From contig NZ_RWJF01000001.1 of NCBI RefSeq assembly GCF_003970925.1, forward strand, positions 676,501-740,500: a stretch of DNA of 64,000 bases, written 5' to 3'. The DNA is from Sphingomonas ginkgonis (lineage in GTDB: Bacteria > Pseudomonadota > Alphaproteobacteria > Sphingomonadales > Sphingomonadaceae). Position 1 is the first letter of the stretch, and every line of letters starts with the position of its first letter. Of the stretch, positions 17,400-24,993 are shown piece by piece. Under the pieces are notes generated by a model. It made no database searches, was not told where the DNA came from, and saw only the letters and a program-made list of their open reading frames with translations. The position numbers and the translations under genes were made by a program.

Positions 17400-19085
17400 C
17401 TGAACCCGCGTCGCCTGCTAGCCGCCGCGACGGCGCTGCTGTTGCTCGGCGCCGCGTCGCCGCCGTCCTACGACCTCATGGTGCGCGGCGGGACGATCGT
17501 CGACGGCAGCGGCGGCGCGCCCTTCACCGGCGATGTCGCGGTGCGCGGCGGGCGGATCGTCGCCGTCGCGCCGCATCTCGCCGGGCGCGCGGCGCGGACC
17601 ATCGACGCGCTCGGACTGGCGGTCGCGCCAGGCTTCATCAACATGCTGAGCTGGGCCGACGAGCCGCTGATCGCGGATGGCGCGGCCGAGAGCGACATCC
17701 GCCAGGGCGTGACGCTCGAGGTGTTCGGCGAGGGCTGGTCCAACGCCCCGATCAACCAGCGCGGCGCGGACTACCTCCGGAAGAACCAGGGCGACATCCG
17801 CTATCCCGTCACTTGGCGCAGCCTCGACCAATATTTCGCGGCGATGGAGAAGCGCGGGATCGCGCCCAACATCGCCAGCTTCGTCGGCGCGACGACAGTC
17901 CGGATCGACGTGCTCGGGCAGGACGACGTGCAGCCCGCGCCGGCGCAGCTCGCGGCGATGCAGCGGCTGGTTCGCGAGGGGATGAACCAGGGCGCGATGG
18001 GCCTCGGCAGCTCGCTCATCTACGCGCCCGCCAGCTATGCCGGGACGCCCGAGCTGGTGGCGCTGGCGACCGCCTCCGCGCGCTGCGGCGGCATGTACAT
18101 CAGCCACCTGCGCAACGAGAGCGACCGCCTGCTGGAAGCGGTCGACGAGCTCGTCACCATCGCCCGGGAGAGCGGCGGCCCGGCGGAGATCTACCATCTC
18201 AAGCAGGCCGGGCGCGGCAACTGGAACAAGCTCGACGCGGTCATCGCGCGGGTCGAGGCGGCGCGGGCGGCGGGGGTGCGGATCACCGCCGACATGTACA
18301 ACTATACCGCCGGCGCGACCGGGCTCGACGCGGCGATGCCGACCTGGGTGCAGGCGGGCGGCTACGACAAGTGGCGGGCGCGGCTGCTCGACCCGGCGAT
18401 CCGGGCGCGGGTGCTGAAGGAGATGCGCGGCAAGCCCGATGGATGGGAAAGCCTGCTCTACCAGGCGGGCAGCCCGGACAAGGTGCTGCTGCTCGGGTTC
18501 AAGAACCCCAAGCTCAAGCCGCTCACCGGCAAGACGCTGGCCGAGGTGGCGAGGATCCGCGGCAAGAGCGCGGAAGAAACCGCGATCGACCTCGTCGTCG
18601 AGGACGGGAGCCGGGTCGGCACCGCCTATTTCCTGATGGACGAGAAGAATGTCGCTCGGCAAACCGCGCTGCCTTGGGTCAGCTTCGGGAGCGACGCCGG
18701 GGCGCTCGCGCCGCGCGGCGTGTTCCTCCTGTCGAGCACCCATCCGCGCGCCTACGGCAATGTCGCCCGGCTGCTTGGCCGTTACGTCCGCGACGAGAAG
18801 ACGACCACGCTGGCGGACGCGGTCCGGCGGCTCTCGGCCTTTCCCGCGGCCAATCTCGGGATTCGCGACCGCGGGATGGTCCGCGCCGGGATGCGCGCCG
18901 ATCTCGCCATCTTCGATCCGGCGACGATCGCCGACCATGCGACCTATGAAAAGCCGCAGCAGTTTGCCACGGGCATGCGCTATGTCGCGGTCAACGGCCG
19001 GCTGGTGCTCGACGACGGGCGGATGACCGCCGCCCGGCCGGGTCGCGCGGTGCGCGGGCCGGGATGGAAGAAGTGCAAGGTCTGA
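17400..19085 (+). CDS. N-acyl-D-amino-acid deacylase-like amidohydrolase, exported; start codon unclear
   Basis: About 561 residues from a possible CTG at 17400. A signal-like stretch RRLLAAATALLLLGAAS is followed by the amidohydrolase blocks YDLMVRGGTIVDGSGG and LAVAPGFINMLSWADE. The usual metal-binding HxH of this step is absent (NMLSW instead). ISHLRNESDRL and EIYHLKQAG keep two later His ligands, and SFGSDAGA holds the Asp. The family removes acyl groups from N-acyl-D-amino acids or D-dipeptides. No ATG, GTG or TTG occurs in frame after TTG 17220, which lies inside the HNH gene. A peptide with a good ribosome site (ATG 17344, stop 17401-17403) overlaps the CTG in another frame, so a CTG start or a single-base frameshift are the options. 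Confidence 0.82.
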   Translation: MNPRRLLAAATALLLLGAASPPSYDLMVRGGTIVDGSGGAPFTGDVAVRGGRIVAVAPHLAGRAARTIDALGLAVAPGFINMLSWADEPLIADGAAESDIRQGVTLEVFGEGWSNAPINQRGADYLRKNQGDIRYPVTWRSLDQYFAAMEKRGIAPNIASFVGATTVRIDVLGQDDVQPAPAQLAAMQRLVREGMNQGAMGLGSSLIYAPASYAGTPELVALATASARCGGMYISHLRNESDRLLEAVDELVTIARESGGPAEIYHLKQAGRGNWNKLDAVIARVEAARAAGVRITADMYNYTAGATGLDAAMPTWVQAGGYDKWRARLLDPAIRARVLKEMRGKPDGWESLLYQAGSPDKVLLLGFKNPKLKPLTGKTLAEVARIRGKSAEETAIDLVVEDGSRVGTAYFLMDEKNVARQTALPWVSFGSDAGALAPRGVFLLSSTHPRAYGNVARLLGRYVRDEKTTTLADAVRRLSAFPAANLGIRDRGMVRAGMRADLAIFDPATIADHATYEKPQQFATGMRYVAVNGRLVLDDGRMTAARPGRAVRGPGWKKCKV

Positions 19086-19098
19086 CAAGGGGAAGAGG

Positions 19099-19614
19099 AT
19101 GACGCGTTTTCTGTTCTGTGCCGCCGCGCTGGCGCTGCTGTCCGCGTGCGGCGACGACACGCCCGCCAACAACACCGCCGCGGCGACCGCCAAGGGTCTG
19201 GAGAAGGGCGAGTATGAGATCGTTACCACGGTGAAGAGCCTCGCCTCTACCGACAAGACGACTCCGGCGACCGACTGGAAGGCGGGCTCGACCGCCACCG
19301 CGCGGGTCTGCTTCGCCGGCGGCGACAAGCCTACCGCCGACTTCTTCACCGCCAAGGGCGACAGCTGCGAGGACATCTCCAGCTTTGTCACGTCGGGCGG
19401 GATGCTGAGCATGCAGGTGCGCTGCACGCGGCCGAAGAACCCGGGCTTCGTGATGATCAGCGCTGACGGCCAGCTCAAGCCCGGCGGCTTCGAGACGACC
19501 GGCACGGTCAACACCAGCTTCAGCGGGTCCGGCGACTACACCGCTCAGATCGCGCAGAAGGCGACGCGGGTCGGTGACTGCTCGGCGGCGGCGACCACGC
19601 CCAAGAAGGCCTGA
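19099..19614 (+). CDS. DUF3617 lipoprotein
   Basis: 171 residues. A lipobox LALLSAC puts the lipidated Cys near residue 17. The mature part has the DUF3617 pattern: KGEYEIVTTVKSL early, ARVCFAGGD, then GDSCEDISSFVTSGGMLSM and a C-terminal beta-rich block with DYTAQIAQKATRVGDC. Four spaced cysteines may form disulfides. Members are abundant in sphingomonads and their role is unknown. It begins 13 bases after the deacylase stop and has a GGGGAAGAGG ribosome site. Confidence 0.85.
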   Translation: MTRFLFCAAALALLSACGDDTPANNTAAATAKGLEKGEYEIVTTVKSLASTDKTTPATDWKAGSTATARVCFAGGDKPTADFFTAKGDSCEDISSFVTSGGMLSMQVRCTRPKNPGFVMISADGQLKPGGFETTGTVNTSFSGSGDYTAQIAQKATRVGDCSAAATTPKKA

Positions 19615-19666
19615 CCCTGACTCGCTCGTCATGGAGCCGAATGTGCCAGCGAGCCGTTCGGCGGCC

Positions 19667-20548
19667 ATGAAGGCGATCGTCATCGTCAACAAGGGCGGCG
19701 GAAGTGCGGACGGCGATGCGCCGCAACGGCTCGAGGCGGCGCTGGCGGACGCCGGCGTCGAGGCCGAGATCGTGCTGGTCGAGGGCGCGCGCTGCGCCGA
19801 GCGGGCGGCCGAGGCGTTGAAGCAGGGCCGGACGCCGATCTGCGCGGCGGGCGGGGACGGCACGATCAGCGCCGTCGCCGGCGCGCTGGCCGGGGCCGAC
19901 GAGCCGCTCGGCGTGCTTCCGCTCGGCACGCTCAATCATTTCGCCAAGGACATCGGCATGCCCGCCGACCTCGCCGAAGCGGCGAAGGTGATCGCCGCGG
20001 GCAAGACCCGCTTGGTCGACGTGGCCGAGCTCAACGGCCGGATCTTCATCAACAACAGCGCGATCGGGCTCTACCCGCTGATGGTGCTCGACCGCGACAA
20101 CCAGCGCGAGAAGCTCGGGCGCTCCAAGCGGCTGGCGATGCTGGTCGCGGGCGTGCGCACCCTCGTCCGCTTCCGCCACCACCGGCTGAGCCTGACGATC
20201 AACGAGGAACAGCGCGCGACGCTCGACACGCCGCTGCTGTTCGTCGGCAACAACGACTATGAGCTGAGCCTGCCGCAGGCAGGGCAGCGCCAGACGCTCG
20301 ACGACGGCAAGCTGTGCGTGATGATCCTGCGATCCAAGAGCCGCGCCGGGCTGATGGCGGCCACGCTCCGGGCGCTGGCTGGGCGGGTGCGGAGCGACGA
20401 CATGATCCGCCTCGACGACGTCACCCGGCTGCGGGTCGCCAGCCGCCGCAGCCACCTGACGGTGGCGATCGACGGCGAAACCGAGATGATGCGCGGCCCG
20501 CTCGACTACCGCATCCGCCCGGCGTCCCTTAAGGTGATCTGCCCATGA
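19667..20548 (+). CDS. diacylglycerol-kinase-family lipid kinase
   Basis: 293 residues. The N-terminal strand MKAIVIVNKGGGS starts the DAGK catalytic fold; the nucleotide motif AAGGDGTISAVAGAL (GGDGT about 62-66) and the LGVLPLGTLNHFAKDI block follow. The C-terminal half is the usual beta-sandwich. This fold phosphorylates diacylglycerol, sphingosine-like or related lipids with ATP. ATG at 19667 is chosen because it begins directly on the first core strand; ATG 19631 would add 12 residues. Its stop overlaps the PPK2 start by four bases. Confidence 0.88.
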   Translation: MKAIVIVNKGGGSADGDAPQRLEAALADAGVEAEIVLVEGARCAERAAEALKQGRTPICAAGGDGTISAVAGALAGADEPLGVLPLGTLNHFAKDIGMPADLAEAAKVIAAGKTRLVDVAELNGRIFINNSAIGLYPLMVLDRDNQREKLGRSKRLAMLVAGVRTLVRFRHHRLSLTINEEQRATLDTPLLFVGNNDYELSLPQAGQRQTLDDGKLCVMILRSKSRAGLMAATLRALAGRVRSDDMIRLDDVTRLRVASRRSHLTVAIDGETEMMRGPLDYRIRPASLKVICP

Positions 20549-21324
20549 AGCGCAAGAAATATGAGGCGCGGCTGAAGCCGATGCAGGCCGAGTTGGTGGC
20601 GTTGGCGCGCTGGGCGCAGGCGACCGGGCAGCGCATCCTGATCCTTTTCGAGGGGCGTGACACGGCCGGCAAGGGCGGCGCGATCGCCGCTATCGCGGCC
20701 CGGCTCAACCCGCGCCAGTGCCGGGTCGTGGCGCTGTCCAAGCCGAGCGAGGCGGAAACCGGCCAATGGTATTTCCAGCGCTACGTGCCGCACCTGCCCT
20801 GCAAGGGTCAGATCGTGTTGTTCGACCGCAGCTGGTACAACCGCGCCGGGGTCGAGAAGGTGATGGGCTTCGCCACCGCGACCGAGGTCGAGGCCTTCCT
20901 CGAGGCGGTGCCGACCTTCGAGAAGATGCTGGTCGACGACGGCATCCTCCTGTTCAAATACTGGCTCGGCTGCGACCAGGAGCAGCAGGAGGAACGGTTC
21001 GCCGAGCGGGCCAAGGATCCGCTCAAGCGGTGGAAGCTGTCGCCGATCGACCAGGCCGCACGCGACCATTACGCCGACTATGGCGCGGCGCGCGACGCGA
21101 TGCTGAAGGCGACTCACCACAGGAAGACGCCGTGGACGCTGGTCGACTTCAACGACCAGCGGCGCGGACGGCTGACGCTCATCCGCGACCTGCTCGACCG
21201 GCTGCCCGACTGCACGGTCCCGGAGGAGGCGACCGACTGGCCGCCGCTCGGCCATGCACCGCTCGACGAGGATTACCGCGTGCTGGAGCCGATCCCGAGC
21301 TTCGGGCACGAGCACAAGGATTGA
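20545..21324 (+). CDS. PPK2-family polyphosphate kinase
   Basis: 259 residues, typical of single-domain PPK2. Walker A is GRDTAGKGG (about 37-45), Walker B is LFDRSWYNRAG (about 93-103), and the lid region has KRWKLSPID; FKYWLGCDQEQQEERF is also characteristic. PPK2 enzymes move phosphate between polyphosphate and nucleoside mono- or diphosphates in the cytoplasm. The class (I, II or III) cannot be settled by eye. Translationally coupled to the lipid kinase (ATGA overlap). Confidence 0.93.
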   Translation: MKRKKYEARLKPMQAELVALARWAQATGQRILILFEGRDTAGKGGAIAAIAARLNPRQCRVVALSKPSEAETGQWYFQRYVPHLPCKGQIVLFDRSWYNRAGVEKVMGFATATEVEAFLEAVPTFEKMLVDDGILLFKYWLGCDQEQQEERFAERAKDPLKRWKLSPIDQAARDHYADYGAARDAMLKATHHRKTPWTLVDFNDQRRGRLTLIRDLLDRLPDCTVPEEATDWPPLGHAPLDEDYRVLEPIPSFGHEHKD

Positions 21325-21358
21325 GGCGGGCGGCGCGACCCGGCGCCGGCGGCGAGGA

Positions 21359-21601
21359 TCAGCGGATCGGCTCGCAGGCGAGGCCGTCGCCGTCCATGTC
21401 CGAGCGGTAGCCGGGCTCGCCGGCCCGGAGCGGCGCCTTGCCTTGCGAGCGCAGCTCGTCGCAGCCGCCGTAGCTCGCGCTGGCCTCGATCGCGGCGCGC
21501 TGCTGCGGCGACTGGAACAGCGAGGACGGCAGCTGGCACCACAGGACCGTGCCGAGCATGCCGGTCATGGCGGCCTTGGGGAAGAGATCGCGCGTGGGCA
21601 T
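21359..21601 (-). CDS. excalibur calcium-binding domain protein
   Basis: 80 residues from ATG at 21601. A short hydrophobic segment (AAMTGMLGTVLWC, near residues 10-25) may anchor or export it. The C-terminus is an excalibur domain: YGGCDELRSQGKAPL, a Gly/Tyr turn, then the calcium loop DMDGDGLACE. Such domains are extracellular and resemble DNase-associated calcium sites. No catalytic residues are present, so it is a small binding protein of unknown role. Convergent with PPK2. Confidence 0.8.
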   Translation of the reverse strand: MPTRDLFPKAAMTGMLGTVLWCQLPSSLFQSPQQRAAIEASASYGGCDELRSQGKAPLRAGEPGYRSDMDGDGLACEPIR

Positions 21602-21731
21602 CGAGCGCAAGCTTGCCGGACGATGGTTGACGACCGGTGAACGCGGCCCGCGGGCGCTGACGCGGCGATGACCGGAAAGGGTCCGTTCCGGCGCTAACCC
21701 TCTGTCAACCCGGACCGGCTAGGCTCGCGCC

Positions 21732-21992
21732 ATGGCCACTCCGCTCGGCACCGGGAAGAAGACCGTCGACCTCGCCACCAATGGGCCGCGGCGCCGGGTG
21801 CAGATCCGGCGCGACCCGCCGCCGGTCCCGGCCAAGCCGCCGAGCGCGCAGGACATCCGCGAACGCGAGACCCGCGAGCTGGTGGTCGGGGTCGTCGTCT
21901 TCGCGGTCGCGCTGGTCGCCCTCTTCATCCTCGTCGAGCGCGCGCTCGGCTGGACGCAAAGCCCGCCAGCGACGATCGTCCTGGTGCTCTGA
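21732..21992 (+). CDS. small single-helix membrane protein
   Basis: 86 residues. The first 45 are basic and proline-rich (RRRVQIRRDPPPVPAKPP), then a charged linker RERETRELV leads into one helix VVGVVVFAVALVALFILVERAL. The topology is N-in with a short outside tail. No family is recognised. It is a plausible gene because of its start context (ATG after GCTCGCGCC), codon use and position, but function is unknown. Confidence 0.6.
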   Translation: MATPLGTGKKTVDLATNGPRRRVQIRRDPPPVPAKPPSAQDIRERETRELVVGVVVFAVALVALFILVERALGWTQSPPATIVLVL

Positions 21993-22018
21993 CCGACTTG
22001 CGTTCGCCGCGGCGCTGC

Positions 22019-22594
22019 TCAGGCGGCGCCGGGCATCGTCCCCGGGCGGACGTAGGCGAACATGTGCGGGACATAGTCGATCTTGCCGATCGGAACGCCC
22101 GCTTGGCGCAGCAGCGCATAGGCCATGGCGACGTGGAAGCCGACCTGCGGGATCGCCCAGTCGCGCACGAAGCTGTCGCCGGTCATGTCGAACACCATTC
22201 CCATCGGCAGCGGGTGGGCGAGCGGCGCGTCGGCGCCAGCGTCGAACTCCGCCGGCCCGACCGCGCGGAGGAGCGCGAGGGTCTCCGCCACCAGCGCCCT
22301 GGCCTCGGCCCAGGTGCCGGGCCGCTCGCCGCCGTCGCGGCCGGCCTGGCGGATCGCGTCCACCGCCGCGGGCACCGGCTCCCCGCGGAGGCGGTGGAGG
22401 CTCTCCTGCGACTGGAAGGCGGCGAGCCGGACCTGGCTGGCGAGCGGCCACATGTCGGGCGCGAGGCGCAGCGCGAGCAGCGCGTCGGGGCTCTCCCCGC
22501 GCGCGGCGGCGAACGCCTCCCCCTTGTCGAGCCAGCCGGCAAGCGCGGCGAGCGGGTTGACGAGGCTGGGGACGAGGAGGGCGGTGAGGTGCAT
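22019..22594 (-). CDS. DUF1993 family protein
   Basis: 191 residues, all helical in appearance. The start LTALLVPSLVNPLAALAGWLDKGEAFA, the middle LAPDMWPLASQVRLAAFQSQESLHRL and the end DWAIPQVGFHVAMAYALLRQAGVPIGK match DUF1993, a DinB-like four-helix fold with His residues that may bind metal. Function is unknown; cytoplasmic. It stands alone between a small membrane protein gene and the HTH gene. Confidence 0.85.
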   Translation of the reverse strand: MHLTALLVPSLVNPLAALAGWLDKGEAFAAARGESPDALLALRLAPDMWPLASQVRLAAFQSQESLHRLRGEPVPAAVDAIRQAGRDGGERPGTWAEARALVAETLALLRAVGPAEFDAGADAPLAHPLPMGMVFDMTGDSFVRDWAIPQVGFHVAMAYALLRQAGVPIGKIDYVPHMFAYVRPGTMPGAA

Positions 22595-22686
22595 GGGCTT
22601 CCCGGCAGGCGGTGGAGGACCAGGCCCTCCTAGCCGGCGCGGGCGGCGGTTAGAAGCCGGCGCTCAGCCCCCGGCCGGGCCGCCGG

Positions 22687-23826
22687 TCAGCGTCGCCGCG
22701 GCGGCCGCCGAACGTCGTCCGGCTCGTCGCCAAGAGTCCGAAAGGTCACACGGCTGGCGATGGTCTCGGGATCGGCGAGCGCGGCGGCGGTCGCGGCGGC
22801 GATGGCGCGGACGCTGGCGGCATCGAGCCAGGCCGAGCCGGTCGAGTCCGGACGGTCCGAGCCGTCCGAAGAGTCCGAAGAGTCCGAACGGTCATGGTGC
22901 CGGGGCGTGGCGGCGGGGACGGAGACGGCGGCGGGCGCGGAGGGCGCGCTCGCAGCGGCCGGGCGCGGCGAGGCGGTCGCCGGGGCGGGTCGCGGACCGG
23001 CGCTCGGGGCGGACGCGGCGACCGGCGCGGGAGGCGGCGGCGGCGGCGGCGGCGCGGGAGGCGCGGGGGTGGCGGTGCTCGCCGGGGCCGGGGCGGCGGG
23101 CTGGGGAACGGGCGCGGGCTGCGGCTGCGGCTGGGGCGCGGGCGGGGTTTCGGCGGCGGGCGGCGGGGGCATTCGGACGAGATCGTCGCCGACGTCGACC
23201 AGCGCGTCGAGCAGCGCGGGGAGCGCGGCGAGCGCCTCGGCCTGCGGGTCCGGCGCCTGGTCGGCGCCGCGCCGCTCCCACGGCAAGGCGAAGCGGTGCG
23301 GGTCGAGGCGGACGAGGAGCCACATCAGCAGCTTGTCGCTCGGCACGCGCTTCTCGCCGACCAGCTCGCCGTCCTTCCAGATCTGCTCGATCCGGCCGTT
23401 GATCGCGCGGTCGAGCGCGACGCTGACCAGCCGCCCGGCGGCGAGCGGCAGCGCCGCGGCCCAAGCCTGGGCGAAGGGCAGCGAGCGGACCCGCAGCCGG
23501 TAGGCCGAGCGGGCGGAGATGCCCGCGGCCTCGGCGGCGGAATGGACCGAGCCGGTCTGGGCGAGCGCGTCGATGAACATGCGCTGGCGGAGGCCGCACC
23601 AGCCGTTGACGCGGCGCCGGCTCGGCTCGGGGACGAAGTCGATCGCGCTGACCTCGCCGGGGACGAGCTCGTCGTCGGGGGCGCAGGCGAAGGGGACGGT
23701 GGCGGGGGCGGGGACGAAGCTGACCCGCGGCCCGCCCTCCTCCCGGGCCGCGTCCTGCGCCCGTTCGGCATCGTCGCTGGCGCGCATCCAGGCGCCGAAC
23801 TCTTCCATCGTCATGTCCTTGCCCAT
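22687..23826 (-). CDS. HTH protein resembling phage terminase small subunits, with Pro/Ala-rich linker
   Basis: 379 residues from ATG 23826, which has a clear AAAGGA ribosome site. The core (about residues 75-190) has GLRQRMFIDALAQTGSVHSAAEAAGISARSAYRLR, a helix-turn-helix with the wording of small terminase or phage DNA-binding proteins. A 100-residue Pro/Ala/Ser linker with Asp-Ser repeats and a helical C-terminus ending RRPPRRR follow. A putative operator 35 bases upstream is almost the same as that before the endolysin at 9806-10366, linking the two to one phage/GTA-derived regulon. No large terminase or portal gene is in view. Confidence 0.65.
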   Translation of the reverse strand: MGKDMTMEEFGAWMRASDDAERAQDAAREEGGPRVSFVPAPATVPFACAPDDELVPGEVSAIDFVPEPSRRRVNGWCGLRQRMFIDALAQTGSVHSAAEAAGISARSAYRLRVRSLPFAQAWAAALPLAAGRLVSVALDRAINGRIEQIWKDGELVGEKRVPSDKLLMWLLVRLDPHRFALPWERRGADQAPDPQAEALAALPALLDALVDVGDDLVRMPPPPAAETPPAPQPQPQPAPVPQPAAPAPASTATPAPPAPPPPPPPPAPVAASAPSAGPRPAPATASPRPAAASAPSAPAAVSVPAATPRHHDRSDSSDSSDGSDRPDSTGSAWLDAASVRAIAAATAAALADPETIASRVTFRTLGDEPDDVRRPPRRR

Positions 23827-23860
23827 GTCGGTCCTTTCGCTGCGGATAAACGGCGAGAGA

Positions 23861-23884
23861 GTAACCAAACGGGTTCGTGTAGGA
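23861..23884 (-). promoter_or_regulatory. candidate operator shared by the endolysin and HTH genes (copy 2)
   Basis: Minus-strand reading TCCTAC, two bases, GAACCCG, then TTTGGTTAC, matching the element at 10403-10427 with few differences and a one-base gap. It ends 35 bases before the ATG of the HTH gene. The AACC-5-GGTT dyad is kept in both copies. Confidence 0.5.
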
Positions 23885-23931
23885 AAGAGTTGGTGGTTCG
23901 CGCTGAGACGCGGAGGCGCGGAGTGGCGCGG

Positions 23932-24426
23932 TTAGAGGCTGGCGGTCAGGTTCGCGAGGCGATCGCACAGGCTGCGGCCGCTCCCCGACAGCGTCTTGAG
24001 CAGCTCACGCGCATCGGCCTGGTCGATCGCGCCGGTTTCAACCGAATGGCGCGTCGCCGCCGAGCGGAAACGATAGCGCCACAGCCAGCGACCCTTCTGA
24101 TCGAACCAGATCGATCCGGTCGAATGAACGATGGCGTTGCGGAGCTTAAGCGGTGCGCGAAGGTCGAGCAGCGCGGCCAGGCATTTCTTGGCGACGGCGG
24201 ACGGATGGTCCGCCAGAGCTTCCTCCAGCGCCGCCAGCCGAGCCCCGAAGGTCGCCGGATTATGCGTCTGGAGGTTCTTGGCGACCATCGCCTCCATGAC
24301 CTCGAAGCTCGCCTGCTCCACCCGGGCGAACCAGTCGAGGCAATGGCCGCGCCAGCAATTGATCTCGTCCGTGGCCTGCCGGTGCTGCTCCTGCGGCATG
24401 ATGCTGATGCGCTGAAGCTCGGTCAT
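23932..24426 (-). CDS. hypothetical protein with HEPN-like motif
   Basis: 164 residues, mostly helical. The central stretch LDLRAPLKLRNAIVHSTG contains R-N-x3-H, the RX4H signature of HEPN ribonuclease and toxin domains, in a suitable position after a long helix. The preceding helices (FARVEQASFEVMEAMVAKNLQ and ARLAALEEALADHP) are consistent with a HEPN bundle. ATG 24426 is preferred over the TTG ten codons earlier; neither has a strong ribosome site. It sits near the reverse-transcriptase island, separated by the GFA gene. Function is inferred only. Confidence 0.55.
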   Translation of the reverse strand: MTELQRISIMPQEQHRQATDEINCWRGHCLDWFARVEQASFEVMEAMVAKNLQTHNPATFGARLAALEEALADHPSAVAKKCLAALLDLRAPLKLRNAIVHSTGSIWFDQKGRWLWRYRFRSAATRHSVETGAIDQADARELLKTLSGSGRSLCDRLANLTASL

Positions 24427-24546
24427 CGCCGGCGTCGTAACGGCAAGGACTTGCAAAGCGGTTAGCGCGCGCCTCTGCGTCTCTGCGCGAGGATATGCGT
24501 GCTATTGTCGCTGCCGGGAAACAGTCGCAGCAGGAGGAGCGCGAGG

Positions 24547-24993
24547 ATGGAGCGGGTGACGCGGGGCGGGTGCCTGTGCGGGGCGGTGCGGGTGGAGGCG
24601 CGGGGCGAGCCCAAGCGGGTGGGGCTGTGCCACTGCCTCGACTGCCGCAAACATCATGGCGCGCTGTTCTTCGCCGCGGCGATCTTCGCCGCCGAGGCGG
24701 TGAGCGTCAGCGGTGAGACGCGGGCGTGGAGCAAGCCGGCCGCGGACCCGGAGGCGCCGCACGCCTCCGGCGCGCGACACTTCTGCCCCACCTGCGGCTC
24801 GTCGCTGTTCGGGCGGTGGGGGGAGGAGGTGGACCTCCACCTCGGCACCCTCGACGCGCCCGACCAGTTCCGGCCGAGCTACGAGCTGTGGACGGTGCGG
24901 CGGGAGGAATGGCTGCCGGATTTCGGGCTGGAGGGGTTCGAGGGGGATCGGCCTTGCATGAACGAACAATCACCCCGCCCCGGGTCAAGCTAG
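24547..24993 (+). CDS. GFA family protein (glutathione-dependent formaldehyde-activating-like)
   Basis: 148 residues. The GFA zinc ligands are visible: GGCLCGAV (CxC), CHCLDCRKHHG (CxxC with upstream Cys) and HFCPTCGSSLF. ATG at 24547 follows GCGAGG. Most members are glutathione-binding, cysteine-rich proteins without proven formaldehyde chemistry. The last residues (NEQSPRPGSS) look unconserved and overlap the 3' end of the convergent reverse transcriptase by nine bases, so the native end may have been altered when the island arrived. Confidence 0.87.
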   Translation: MERVTRGGCLCGAVRVEARGEPKRVGLCHCLDCRKHHGALFFAAAIFAAEAVSVSGETRAWSKPAADPEAPHASGARHFCPTCGSSLFGRWGEEVDLHLGTLDAPDQFRPSYELWTVRREEWLPDFGLEGFEGDRPCMNEQSPRPGSS

